Assembly: GCA_905182155.1 (NCBI GenBank)
Contig: CAJJAX010000024.1
Location: forward strand, 1 to 64,000
Source: an uncultured Pseudomonadales bacterium
GTDB lineage: Bacteria > Pseudomonadota > Gammaproteobacteria > Pseudomonadales > Azotimanducaceae
Direction of reading: 5' to 3'
Length of the DNA: 64,000 nt
The position numbers were made by a program, and so were the translations under genes. Of the stretch, positions 39,975 to 49,365 are shown piece after piece. Positions within the stretch are counted from its first letter, which is position 1. Each line of letters begins with the position of its first letter. A model generated the notes under the pieces. That model was not told the DNA's origin and did not search any database. It saw only the letters and a program-made list of their open reading frames with translations.

Positions 39975-40940
39975 ATGGCCCAGTTGACCTTCGACACAGA
40001 AATTCATGAACAGGACGGCGTTCTGACCGGCCCTTTTCGGTTCCCAGTACAAATGCTAGCGGAACAAGAGTACGGCGGCCATTTATCGATTCATGACGAT
40101 GATCAGGCCCAGGCGCTTGGGTTTAGCGGCGCGCCCATTGAGGGCCCAACGCATTTTTCACAGTTTGACCCGCTTTTGTATAAAATCTGGGGCGACCGCT
40201 GGTTCGAGTCGGGTTGTATCAGCTCACATTTTAAAAATGTTGTCGTAGAAGGCGAAGCCGTCCAAGCATTTGTTGAATTGCCGACCGCATCAGACAATAT
40301 TACAAAAATTTGGGCGGTGAAAAAATCGGGCGAGACCGTCCTCGAAGGCACGGCGTCGATGGGTCCAGATCATCCAGAAACCCGTTTAGAGGCTTTGATG
40401 TCGGCTCGTGGGACGCCGGATAATCTGGTCTTACTCGAACATGTGAAGATCGGTGATCAGTCGGCCTCACCGGAGGCCGTCACAATGGGTTATGACCAAC
40501 ATCTTGGCAACAGCTATCCCTTCACGTTAGCCAACAAATTGGACAAGATTACCGAAACCTGCCGTTGGTATTTTACTGAGGCAGCCCACGCGTCACCCTG
40601 GGGAAAAGCCATTATCCCAATAGAAATGATTAGCCCATTGGTGACGCACACGCCAAATGGTCTTACTGGCCCTAAAGGGCCTTCGATTGGATTATTTGCC
40701 GATCTTGAAATTAAAATAATCAAAGGCCCGCTCTTTGTTGGCCAAGTTTACCAATTAGAGCGTGCGGTCGTTGGGTTGGGCGAAAGTGCCCGGACCGAAT
40801 CCATGTGGGTCAAAACTTTGATCAAAGACCCCAAAACCGGCGACGTGATCGCGACCACCTTGCTCAATTCAGCAACGCTGAAACAGTCCTATGCGCACTA
40901 TTCGGAAGACGCAAAACGGCTCGGAAAAGTGACCGGTTAA
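39975..40940 (+). CDS. MaoC-like hotdog-fold protein
   Basis: About 321 residues from ATG 39975; an in-frame TTG at 39918 would add 19 residues with no family support. Two hotdog-like halves are suggested: the first has FSGAPIEGPTHFSQFDPLLYKIWG, resembling the (R)-hydratase/MaoC helix region, and the second has PIEMISPLVTHTPNGLTGPKGPSIGLFADLEIKI. The classic MaoC catalytic Asp-His pair is not obvious, so activity may differ. Probably acts on acyl-CoA or a related thioester. Two strong hairpins follow the stop codon. Confidence 0.6.
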   Translation: MAQLTFDTEIHEQDGVLTGPFRFPVQMLAEQEYGGHLSIHDDDQAQALGFSGAPIEGPTHFSQFDPLLYKIWGDRWFESGCISSHFKNVVVEGEAVQAFVELPTASDNITKIWAVKKSGETVLEGTASMGPDHPETRLEALMSARGTPDNLVLLEHVKIGDQSASPEAVTMGYDQHLGNSYPFTLANKLDKITETCRWYFTEAAHASPWGKAIIPIEMISPLVTHTPNGLTGPKGPSIGLFADLEIKIIKGPLFVGQVYQLERAVVGLGESARTESMWVKTLIKDPKTGDVIATTLLNSATLKQSYAHYSEDAKRLGKVTG

Positions 40941-41038
40941 GCCGTAAAGGACGGCTTCAAACATCCGACCCTCGCGGACGAACGCATGCCCAAAAAGCTT
41001 TCGAGGCGGTGAAACGCGGGCGGGCTGAATGCCCGCCC
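40939..41038. terminator. Two hairpins between convergent genes (bidirectional terminator candidates)
   Basis: AAGCCGT/ACGGCTT with loop AAAGG (40939-40957, starting within the hotdog gene's stop) and GGGCGGGC/GCCCGCCC with loop TGAAT (41018-41038). Both stems are perfect. Neither has a long U tract, so intrinsic termination is likely but not certain. Confidence 0.5.
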
Positions 41039-41044
41039 TATTGA

Positions 41045-42175
41045 TCAGGGTTTAATATCAAGCGGTCGGTAGTAGTCCCGGCCGGCACTGACGTACTCTC
41101 CCATCATCTCTCGAAACGTCTCGCCTGCTGAACCTTCTTCGGTGAGCGTTAGGTTCTGACGAATAAAGTTGACGCTGTCTGGATTCAAAGCCCTGGCCAT
41201 CTCCCAGTACTCATCGGCCTTCGCTTCTTGGCCGTGTCTGCGAAACAGATTGCCAAGTCGAAACGCTGCATCGGCTTTCTGCTGATCCGCAGTGTGCTGC
41301 CGGATATTGCCCGCAACCGTTGCCGCGGACTGCACGTACTCGCTGTCAGCACCCTTGGCCACCCAGTCTTTCAAGGCAGGCTCATACACATTCGTGCCGA
41401 ATGAAATCGCCTGCTCGCCCTCCCCAAAGGAATGGAGCATCGAGTAGGTGCCCTCATCAATTCGAACAATTTGCCCCGTCTCATCAATCCAAGCCGCGGA
41501 CGGCACGTTCACGAAATTAAAGGCGCTGCTGATTAAATGATTTTCATCCACAATTTGAATATAAGCGGCTTCGCCGCAGCGGCTTCGCCGCAGCGGCTTC
41601 GCCGCCGGCTACGGGCGGTAGCTGATGACAAAGTCCGGATCGTTTATTTCTTCATATATACGTTGCCACACGGGCACGTCAAGAAAGCAGCCTCACCAGG
41701 AGGACCAAGTCACAATGAGCGCTTTTTTGCCTTTCAGATCAGACATTCTGATCACTTTCCCTTTGCGGTCAGTGATTTCAAGATCCGGTGCCTGGGCGTT
41801 CAGCATCATGTTCTCGCGTTTTGCTGGAATCTCAGCAAAGCTCCAAACACCGGCCTCATGATCCGCAACAAACGGTTGTCCTAACAATGACGCAAAGGCA
41901 GTTAGATTGAACCATTGCTTACCATCTTGCTCAACTAATAATTGGTCATTCAAGGGGATGCACAGTTCTCTGAAACACGCTCCTTCCGGCTTAATTTCAA
42001 AACCGTTGATTTGCCCAAGATCTTTGGGGTTAATCAAAAGTTCGTCGCCACTGCCGGTTTCGGACAGTGTGATGGTTTTGCCCTGATACAGCACGGTTGC
42101 GCTGCCTTCAGGATGAATTGGTTTCGCATCGAATGGGTTTCGAAGCTCCGGATAGGCCATAAAGGCTTCTGCCAT
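41045..42175 (-). CDS. Thioredoxin-fold redoxin, probable selenoprotein (in-frame UGA), with TPR-like C-terminus
   Basis: Start at 42175 with AGGAGG 5 bases before the ATG. Residues 1-120 are an N-terminal domain; the AhpC/TlpA-type domain begins about NAQAPDLEITDRKGKVIRMSDLKGKKALIVTW. At 41693-41695 the frame has UGA: WSSW-UGA-GCFLDVPVWQRIYEE. The reading frame is unchanged on both sides and the flanking sequence is thioredoxin-like, so UGA takes the place of the redox residue (U/C-G-C). A hairpin follows 13 nt later. Beyond this, a TAG at 41609-41611 and a 14-bp triplicated tract (41564-41605) disturb the frame; one extra C in the CCC run would give RPVAGGEAA instead of the stop. The open frame then resumes at 41551 (VNVPSAAWIDETGQIV) and ends with a TPR-like helix pair (ADAAFRLGNLFRRHG, ALNPDSVNFIRQ). 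Total about 376 codons. Likely a thiol/selenol oxidoreductase. Confidence 0.75.
41564..41605. repeat. 14-bp tandem repeat, three perfect copies, inside the redoxin gene
   Basis: AGCGGCTTCGCCGC is repeated at 41564, 41578 and 41592. Because 14 is not a multiple of three, each added or lost copy changes the frame between the upstream redoxin half and the downstream YIQIVDENH half. Confidence 0.9.
41660..41679 (-). promoter_or_regulatory. Bacterial SECIS-like hairpin downstream of the in-frame UGA
   Basis: On the minus strand, ACGUGCC (41679-41673), loop CGUGU (41672-41668), GGC, a bulged A (41664) and ACGU (41663-41660) form a 7-bp stem with a single bulge and a 5-nt loop containing GU. It starts 13 nt after the UGA; in E. 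coli fdhF the equivalent helix starts 11 nt after the UGA and also has GU in its loop and one bulge. The fit is by eye and no folding was computed. Confidence 0.55.
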
Positions 42176-42450
42176 GGGTTCCTCCTATTAGGTTTCACGC
42201 GTGATTTGCCTGCGCGCTTTACCGATACTACGTGATCCGAATCGGACTGTCTTCCGGTTTCCTTCGAGTGCCCAGATGAATACGCGCACCATGATTGCCT
42301 GGAAACCGATAGCTTCTCCTCGGCTAGACACCTCCCTCAGAGAACTCGTTTTGCCGCGATCATGACGAGTCGTCTGCCAAGCCTTAAAACCCGAATGTTC
42401 TCTGGCGACCAATCTCATGAGTCGGTATTTTTTTTAGTCCGATTCAAGCC

Positions 42451-42720
42451 ATGGTGACGTGCGTGCCAACAGCCCTTAGCCCGGATCAAGTTGCGCAGTT
42501 TCATCACCAAGGCTTCCTTGGCCCATTTGATGCGATGCCCACATCCAATATGCTGGCATTAAGGGATGCTCACGCTCTGGCACCCGACCGACTGATTCAA
42601 CCTTCCGCGACCGTCCCCAGTCCCTCTATGCCATGGACCCCGAGAAACGCGACTAGAATCTGGAAGTGGCTTACGGGCACCACAACCTTGCTGTCGTTGC
42701 CGCCGATGCGGGCATTGCGT
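42451..42720 (+). pseudogene. N-terminal fragment of a PhyH-type dioxygenase
   Basis: Opens LSPDQVAQFHHQGFLGPFDA, the usual PhyH N-terminal helix and strand. The frame shifts at about 42600; in the shifted frame the sequence continues SLYAMDPEKRD, an in-frame TAG, then NLEVAYGHHN. The matching C-terminal half is at 44425-44898, so this gene appears to have been split by the intervening 1.7 kb. Confidence 0.6.
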
Positions 42721-43066
42721 GCAGGATGGATGTCAAGAAGTCCACAAAACTCAACGACACTCGTTTAAGAACGCTGCTTGGATTAGTGGTACTAACGGGC
42801 GCGTTATACGGCCTGAAAAATAAGGCCGCGCTGCGCTAATCTGCCCTGACAGAGGCGACAGTTCTGTTAGTAGAAAAAACGCTACTGCTTCAACCTGGCT
42901 GCAGGATCCCTGCCGTTAGATTACGACTATTGACGGGTCAACAAGCTCAAGCACAGGTAGTCGGCCACCCACTCACCGCTAACCACTGTGTACCGCTAAT
43001 CCCCTGACCAGATCTGTACCATCCGTTGCCACCCGAATAGCAGTACCACCCATTGGATGACGCGCG
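42721..43066. other. Left part of the segment interrupting the PhyH gene; no supported gene
   Basis: Contains a possible short hydrophobic frame at 42726-42839 (MDVKKSTKLNDTRLRTLLGL...), which has no clear ribosome site and no family I recognise, and an imperfect palindrome (GCAGG-ATC-CCTGC) at about 42900. Base composition is slightly AT-richer than the flanking genes. Confidence 0.35.
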
Positions 43067-43624
43067 TCAGGCTGTCAGAAACAAAATCAACAGCGCGTAC
43101 GATGCGAATACCGGACACAGCCATCGAAAGCTGCGTGGGAATAAAATCATCGCCAGCATCACCACGATCCCGACGGCCGGAAGTAGCAATGCTAGGCCAG
43201 TCGGGGACGGTTCTAGCCGGATTGCCAGATTGACATAAGGACCGACACATAGATAAATCAGCATCGAGAGAACGGACAGCCGACCAAAACCCTCGCTGTG
43301 ACGAATAAAGTCCAGCTCGTCGTCATCACCGTCATCGTCGGGCACCGGCAAGGCCATTTCCGCCGCCCCATAGATAAAAATTGAACCGATAATCAGTACC
43401 AGAAAATCAATAAACCGCCATTCCATTACTTCGCGAAGCCCCCAACCCACCCACCAGAACTGCAAGACGAAAGCCATAACGCATAAAGACCAAAGCGCGG
43501 TCGCCCAGTGGAATATCACACGGTCGTGAACGCGGATCAAAATGCCCACGGTGTGCAACATTCGAGTGATCGCCAAGCCCAGAATAATCGACACTGCGAC
43601 AAAAACATATTCGTGTTGCGACAT
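43067..43624 (-). CDS. Unidentified multi-pass membrane protein
   Basis: About 185 residues from ATG 43624 (MSQHEYVFVAVSIILGLAITRML), which has AGGA 6 bases upstream; the open frame extends further without support. Six or so hydrophobic segments, with an acidic cytoplasmic loop PVPDDDGDDDELDF in the middle. I recognise no family. It lies inside the segment that separates the two PhyH fragments and is divergent from the DUF4345-like gene. Confidence 0.7.
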   Translation of the reverse strand: MSQHEYVFVAVSIILGLAITRMLHTVGILIRVHDRVIFHWATALWSLCVMAFVLQFWWVGWGLREVMEWRFIDFLVLIIGSIFIYGAAEMALPVPDDDGDDDELDFIRHSEGFGRLSVLSMLIYLCVGPYVNLAIRLEPSPTGLALLLPAVGIVVMLAMILFPRSFRWLCPVFASYALLILFLTA

Positions 43625-43809
43625 AACTTGTCCTGAAGTTTGGGAAGATTGGCCTGCCGATAAGAGCCAAATCAGTCTAGGTCGTACCGCCAACTGAAGC
43701 ATCTAAACGGCTAAAATATTATCTGTTCATTGTCCTTCATCCGCCTTCGCTTGTCAGCGCTCAAAGATCGGTCTTATACTACGAAGAGTCCACGTCGATA
43801 GGTAAGCGC

Positions 43810-44208
43810 ATGGAGAGCAAGTCTGTGTTGGGAAAAATTGTATTATGGGTTTCTGCTGTAACCTTTATTTCATACGGACTGATCTGCCTTATCGCGCCGG
43901 ATGTTCCCGCCCAATATGCTGGCCTCAGCATGAACAATGGTGACGCCATTGCCGAGATCAGTGCAATGTATGGCGGCCTACAAACCGGGCTTGGACTATT
44001 CTGCCTCCTGGCAGCCCTGAATCCCAATTTTTACAAAACAGGATTGGTAGTGCTTATTTTTTGCATCGGTTCACTGGCGCTAGCGCGGCTCTACTCAACG
44101 CTCCTGATCACCGACCCAGTGTCTGCTTACACCTGGGGCGCTATGACCTACGAATTCGCCACAACAATACTAGCGACTTTGGCTTTGAGAAAAACTTCTA
44201 CTCGTTGA
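43810..44208 (+). CDS. DUF4345-like small membrane protein
   Basis: 132 residues with four hydrophobic segments. The segment EISAMYGGLQTGLGLF and the following ALARLYSTLL match the DUF4345 pattern as I recall it. Function unknown. Start at ATG 43810; no strong ribosome site was noted. It and the membrane protein at 43067 share a 185-base divergent promoter region and together form the cargo that interrupts the PhyH gene. Confidence 0.72.
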   Translation: MESKSVLGKIVLWVSAVTFISYGLICLIAPDVPAQYAGLSMNNGDAIAEISAMYGGLQTGLGLFCLLAALNPNFYKTGLVVLIFCIGSLALARLYSTLLITDPVSAYTWGAMTYEFATTILATLALRKTSTR

Positions 44209-44424
44209 CTGTATCGAAAAACGCAATCATTTCAGCTGCTGTCTTTTCGGGTTACTCTGCAGGCATCCAATGACTCACCTCGCAAATGTCTTAATGCTAA
44301 GATTCGTCTCGCTCTGCGAGTCGCTTCTTTGATCACCGTGTTGTTTAGGCGATAAGCATCTCGTTTTGGAAAAGTCTTTAACATAAGAGCCACATCTTTC
44401 GCGAGGCGACGATCCCCTTGCTGT

Positions 44425-44898
44425 GGCGCGCATTTTTTTGACAAGGGCGCGGGCGCAAAAGAGATTCCCTGGCACCAGGATTACAATTATTGGCCTCTGG
44501 CACCACCGGTCATTATTTCGGCCTGGCTCGCCATCGACCGTATGACGCGTGACAATGCGTGTAGGCAATTCATTCCCGGCTCGCACCGAAAGTTATTGCC
44601 CCACATCAAAGCAACACCCGACATGGCATTGCTTGAAATGGCCGACCCGGATCAGGTTGACACGCACCTTGCCATCGAGCTCGAGCCCGGCCAGTTTGTT
44701 TTATTTAACAAGCGACTGTTGCACCATTCCGAGGTGAATCGATCCAATCTGCCCCGTTGTGGGTTATCGATTCGATTGATCCCGCCGATCGTCCGCGTCT
44801 TAAAATACGACGCTCAAAACCACGTTCGGCCCATTGTGAGCGGACGCGATAAGATGGACTTTAATCAAACCGGGTTTATACGCCCCGAAGACGGCTAA
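44425..44898 (+). pseudogene. C-terminal fragment of a PhyH-type dioxygenase
   Basis: Reads AHFFDKGAGAKEIPWHQDYNYWPLAPP, where HxD (HQD) supplies two iron ligands, then SAWLAIDRMTRDNACRQFIPGSHRKLLPH and FNKRLLHHSEVNRSN with the distal His and LSIRLIPPIV. All catalytic positions are intact, but there is no start codon or N-terminal domain in this frame before 44542. It fits the fragment at 42451-42720; together they would give about 260 residues. The last 23 bases overlap the convergent SGNH hydrolase. Confidence 0.72.
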
Positions 44899-46036
44899 AC
44901 AGACCGCCACCAAAGGCGATATCCGCATACCTTTCGCCAATCCGAACGTAACCGGCAGCATTCGGATGTAAGTTGTCCGGCAACTCGCTCTGATCGTCTT
45001 CGGAGAACAAAGTAAGCCCATCAACATACCCCAAAGCATCATCGCCCTGCGCTCGCCGAGCCGCCACAATCTCGGACATTATCTTGCGCATTTGCGTAAT
45101 CGTCAGGGCATTCTGACGGACGGCCTGATGCCCTTCGATTGCACCAAAGACGAGCCGCTTCTGACCGCCGATCAGGATGACGGAAGCGGTTGTCGGCCCA
45201 GGCGTGTTTTCGCTAAACGGACAAAAAATGGGCGATATTAAAATAATGGGCGTCTGCGCATGACCTGCCCGAATCGTGTCTAAAAAACCATGAAGCGCGG
45301 AAGCAAACGCGCGTCGGCCGAGGGAATTCTGATTCACAATATTGATGCCCACCTTCAAACTGATGTAATCAGCCGGCAGATCACGGATGGTTTGCGCAAC
45401 AAATTGATCGAGATGACACTGGCCGCCAAAGCCCAGACTGGTGAGCGAGACGCCCCCTGCGCGCGCAGCAATGGCGGGCCAGGTCTGCGTTGGTGAGGCG
45501 GCTTCCGAGCATTGGCTAATGGAACTGCCGTAATGGACCCATTTGGGCATTTCATCAATAACCGGATCAAGCCGCGCGCCATCATCAATGGCTAAACCGC
45601 GAACCTCAACGACGGCGTTCACGGGCAACCACAGGGCGATGTGCTTTAATTTATTTTCAAGCTCTGAAAACTGATAACAAACCGCAGGCCCCGGGGTTCT
45701 TTGCATTTCATTAACGCCGATCACCCGCATCAAATCACCTTCAGCATGCGCCTGAGATTGAACGCACTCGCCATCCACCACGAGATCGATCGTTGCGGCC
45801 GGCACGCTTGCGCCAGCCTGAATCAGCGACAAATGCACATCGAGCGAGATTTCAGTCGTATCACTCAAAAACTCAATCCGGATGCCGGAGGGCGTTGCGA
45901 TCACGCGTTGCATCTCTTGCGGCGCGCGCCCCTTCGTTTAAGGCGGCACGCTGCGCATCAGCCCTGCATCTGTGTGGTCAAAGTCTAAGGCCCCCACAAA
46001 AAGCGGCGCGATGGTCTTCAGATCTACAACCTGCAT
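44876..46036 (-). CDS. SGNH/GDSL-type hydrolase, N-terminus frame-shifted
   Basis: The main frame (44876-45913) has a beta-sandwich N-domain and an SGNH domain: HYGSSISQC with the nucleophilic Ser in a GSS rather than GDS setting, GFGGQCHLD (Gly block), KVGINIVN (Asn block), and DNLHPNAAGY (Asp-His pair). A likely start is ATG 46036, whose frame reads MQVVDLKTIAPLFVGALDF...MRSVPP and then stops; small indels near 45940-45955 (cctt to cttt, and a GC) would link it to QEMQRVIATPSGI. Total about 385 residues. No signal peptide, so cytosolic. An esterase or acyltransferase of unknown substrate. Confidence 0.78.
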
Positions 46037-46124
46037 TCGATATCCTAAATTGCTCTGGTTTCAGGGGTCAAAAAACGACCTTCCCTATGCCGTACCTTAT
46101 TGCAATTTAAGATGAGCGCAAACT

Positions 46125-48611
46125 TTAAGCCAACGCTCGAAGCACCGACACCGGCGATTGATCGAGTACCCGGCGGGTTGCCAACATACCGATGACGCTG
46201 ATCAGTCCTGCGCCTAAAATGGGCCCCAAGGCCCACAACCAAGGGCTCGGCGAATAATCCAAATCAAAGATTTCACGCTCCAAACCATAGACGGTGAGTT
46301 CCGCGCCAAGCGCCGCGAGCAAACCGGCAAACGCCCCCAAAACTGCGAACTCCATTGCAAGACTGGTCCGAACCAATTGATTCGATGCGCCGAGGGTCCG
46401 AAGAATCACAAATTGCTTCATGCGCTCATCCAAACTCGCTTGGATACTGGCCAACAGCACCATCGCCCCTGACAGTAAAATCAGCACCAACATGAACTCA
46501 ACGGCCAGCGTGACCTGGGCCACAATCGTTCGGATCTGCTCGATCAAAGCATCCACTTCAAGTACCGTCATGGTCGGAAATTGTCGAAGCAATGGGCTCA
46601 GCAACGCTTTCTGATCCCCGTTTAGATAAAAACTGGTCATAAAGGTCGACGGGAAGTCCTGCAACATCTGCGGTGAAAAAATCAAATAAAAGTTAGGTTG
46701 CAAATTATCCCAAGCGACCGATCGAATGCTGGTGACTAGAGCGGTTAGCGGACGTCCCTCTATCTCAAAGACCAACTCATCCCCTAAGTCTAAGCCGTTG
46801 CTTTGGGCAAACTCTGCCTCAACGGAAACTTCAGAAACCTCTGAGGTCGGCGAAAACCAAGCCCCAGATAGAATTTTGTTGTCTTTGGGTAAGACTGCGG
46901 TCGCCGTCAAGTTTCGAGTTGAACTCAGCCGGGGCGCCCTCCGCTCGGAGCCCGCCTTATTGGTAAGCTCGGTTATTAACACCTCGTTGAGCTCGGTAAT
47001 CCGACCCCGGATCATCGGGTATTCCGGTGTCACCGAAACCTTGGCCGCATCTAAAAAGGCCCGGATATCACCGCGCTCATCGGGCAATATGTTCATTGCA
47101 AAGTGATTTGGCGCATCCGCTGGGATCTGATTTTGCCATTCAGACAAAAGTGAGGTTCGGACTAAAAATAGGGTGAGCAACAACATTAGCGCAAGACCAA
47201 ACGCCAATATTTGTAAGGCACTTTCTAATTGTCGTCGTTGCAAGCCAGCAATCGCTAACCGCCAAGCGCTGCCCGCCTGCAAACCCACCTGCCTTCCGGA
47301 GCGCACCAGAAGCAGCGCAAGCATCCCCAGGATAACCACCGCAACGAGGCCCCCGATAAAGAGCAGTAAGGTTAGCCTAAGGTCCTGGCTGTACCACCAC
47401 ATCAGGCCAAACGTACCAAAACCACCAAAACCGTAGGCCACAAGCGATGAAGGGTTTGCGGTTTCAAGGTCTCGGCGAATCACCCGCACCGGATCCGCAT
47501 TGCGCAGCGTCAATAGCGGTGGCAAGGCAAAGGACAATAGACACACCATGCCGGTTGTCAGTCCAAGCACGATTGGCTTTGCTGAAGGCGCTGGTAGGGC
47601 GACCGGCAGCAGGGGCCGCAAGACTTCAGCCACCCCGGCTTGAACCAAGAGGCCGAGGCCTGCGCCACTGAGCGTTGCCACCAATCCCAACCCAATAAAA
47701 ATAACCAAGTAGATTTGATCAATCCGGGCCGGTGTCGCGCCGAGCGTCTTTAAAATCGCGACATGATCGAAATGCCGATGGGCATATCGATTGGCCGCCA
47801 ACGCAATGGCCACCCCGGCGAGCACAACCCCAAGTAACCCACCCAGCAACAAGAAGCGCTCTGCTTTGGACAAAGCATCACCAATTTCTTCAGCGCCTTC
47901 TTTCACCCCATACAGCCGAGTATCGGCCGGCAAATCGGGTCGAACACTGGCTTCCCAAGCTTGCAGCTGAGTCTCCGCACCCGAAAACAAATACCGATAG
48001 GTCACCCGACTGCCGGGCTGGATGATCTCGGTGCCGCCGACATCACTCAAATGCATGATGACCCTCGGTGCGACGGTATCAAAGCCGCCCCCGCGATCCG
48101 GTTCCTTGAGCAGCACATGAGCAATCGGCAAAGTCATTGCGCCCACATCCACCGAGGCCCCCGGGCGGGTGTCGAGGGACGGGAACAACCGAGACTCCAT
48201 CCAAACAGAACCTGGCTTTGGCCCCACTGCGGCAGGTCGTCCCGCGCCAAAAGGCTCATCCGCAATAATCAGTTTGCCACGCAGTGGATAACCGGTATCA
48301 ACCGCTTTCACGGCGGCGAGCTGAGCGCGTTCCTCAGAAAACACCATTGACAAAAACGAGACCGTTGCCGTTCGGGACAAACCATATTCATCCGCTCGGG
48401 TGAGCAGCTCCGGTTGAATCGGCCGACTGCTGGAGATCACTCGGTCTGCTGCAATAAAAGAGGCGGACTCGAGCAAGAGGGCTTGCTGTAGACGATCGAC
48501 GAACAACGTGATGGTTGTCACGGTACCCACCGCAATAATCAAAGCCGCCAACAACAAGGTCAACTCGCCCCCGCGCCAGTCTCGAATCAATAATTTTAAA
48601 GCCAGTCGCAT
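46125..48611 (-). CDS. ybbP: ABC transporter permease of the FtsX/MacB type (YbbP-like)
   Basis: 828 residues with about ten transmembrane segments and two FtsX-like domains: the N-half VTTITLFVDRLQQALLLES then a periplasmic domain, the middle FLLLGGLLGVVLAGVAIALAANRYAHRH, and the C-half AVEFMLVLILLSGAMVLLASIQASLDERMKQFVILRTLGAS. The order N-TM, large extracytoplasmic domain, TM cluster, second domain, TM cluster is that of YbbP. Works with the ATPase at 48624 (12 bases between genes). YbbA-YbbP-TesA in E. coli is a known gene cluster of still debated role, possibly extracting hydrophobic compounds or supporting lipid hydrolysis at the envelope. Confidence 0.9.
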   Translation of the reverse strand: MRLALKLLIRDWRGGELTLLLAALIIAVGTVTTITLFVDRLQQALLLESASFIAADRVISSSRPIQPELLTRADEYGLSRTATVSFLSMVFSEERAQLAAVKAVDTGYPLRGKLIIADEPFGAGRPAAVGPKPGSVWMESRLFPSLDTRPGASVDVGAMTLPIAHVLLKEPDRGGGFDTVAPRVIMHLSDVGGTEIIQPGSRVTYRYLFSGAETQLQAWEASVRPDLPADTRLYGVKEGAEEIGDALSKAERFLLLGGLLGVVLAGVAIALAANRYAHRHFDHVAILKTLGATPARIDQIYLVIFIGLGLVATLSGAGLGLLVQAGVAEVLRPLLPVALPAPSAKPIVLGLTTGMVCLLSFALPPLLTLRNADPVRVIRRDLETANPSSLVAYGFGGFGTFGLMWWYSQDLRLTLLLFIGGLVAVVILGMLALLLVRSGRQVGLQAGSAWRLAIAGLQRRQLESALQILAFGLALMLLLTLFLVRTSLLSEWQNQIPADAPNHFAMNILPDERGDIRAFLDAAKVSVTPEYPMIRGRITELNEVLITELTNKAGSERRAPRLSSTRNLTATAVLPKDNKILSGAWFSPTSEVSEVSVEAEFAQSNGLDLGDELVFEIEGRPLTALVTSIRSVAWDNLQPNFYLIFSPQMLQDFPSTFMTSFYLNGDQKALLSPLLRQFPTMTVLEVDALIEQIRTIVAQVTLAVEFMLVLILLSGAMVLLASIQASLDERMKQFVILRTLGASNQLVRTSLAMEFAVLGAFAGLLAALGAELTVYGLEREIFDLDYSPSPWLWALGPILGAGLISVIGMLATRRVLDQSPVSVLRALA

Positions 48612-48623
48612 CGATCGATTACC

Positions 48624-49322
<699 letters not shown>

Positions 49323-49365
49323 CGTATCCGTGCTTCAGTCATCTTTGAAAAGAATCCATGATCGC

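Noticed and set aside
41609-41611. TAG as a second recoded codon (for example pyrrolysine) in the redoxin gene
   Set aside because: One C added to the adjacent CCC run gives a better protein match, and the neighbouring 14-bp repeat already disturbs the frame; an indel is simpler.
42726-42839. Short hydrophobic peptide gene
   Set aside because: 37 codons with one possible TM segment, but no ribosome site and no homology seen; not supported.
42915-42925. Integron attC-like core (GTTAGAT)
   Set aside because: It matches the GTTRRRY core, but no paired inverse core lies at a suitable distance and no integrase is present.
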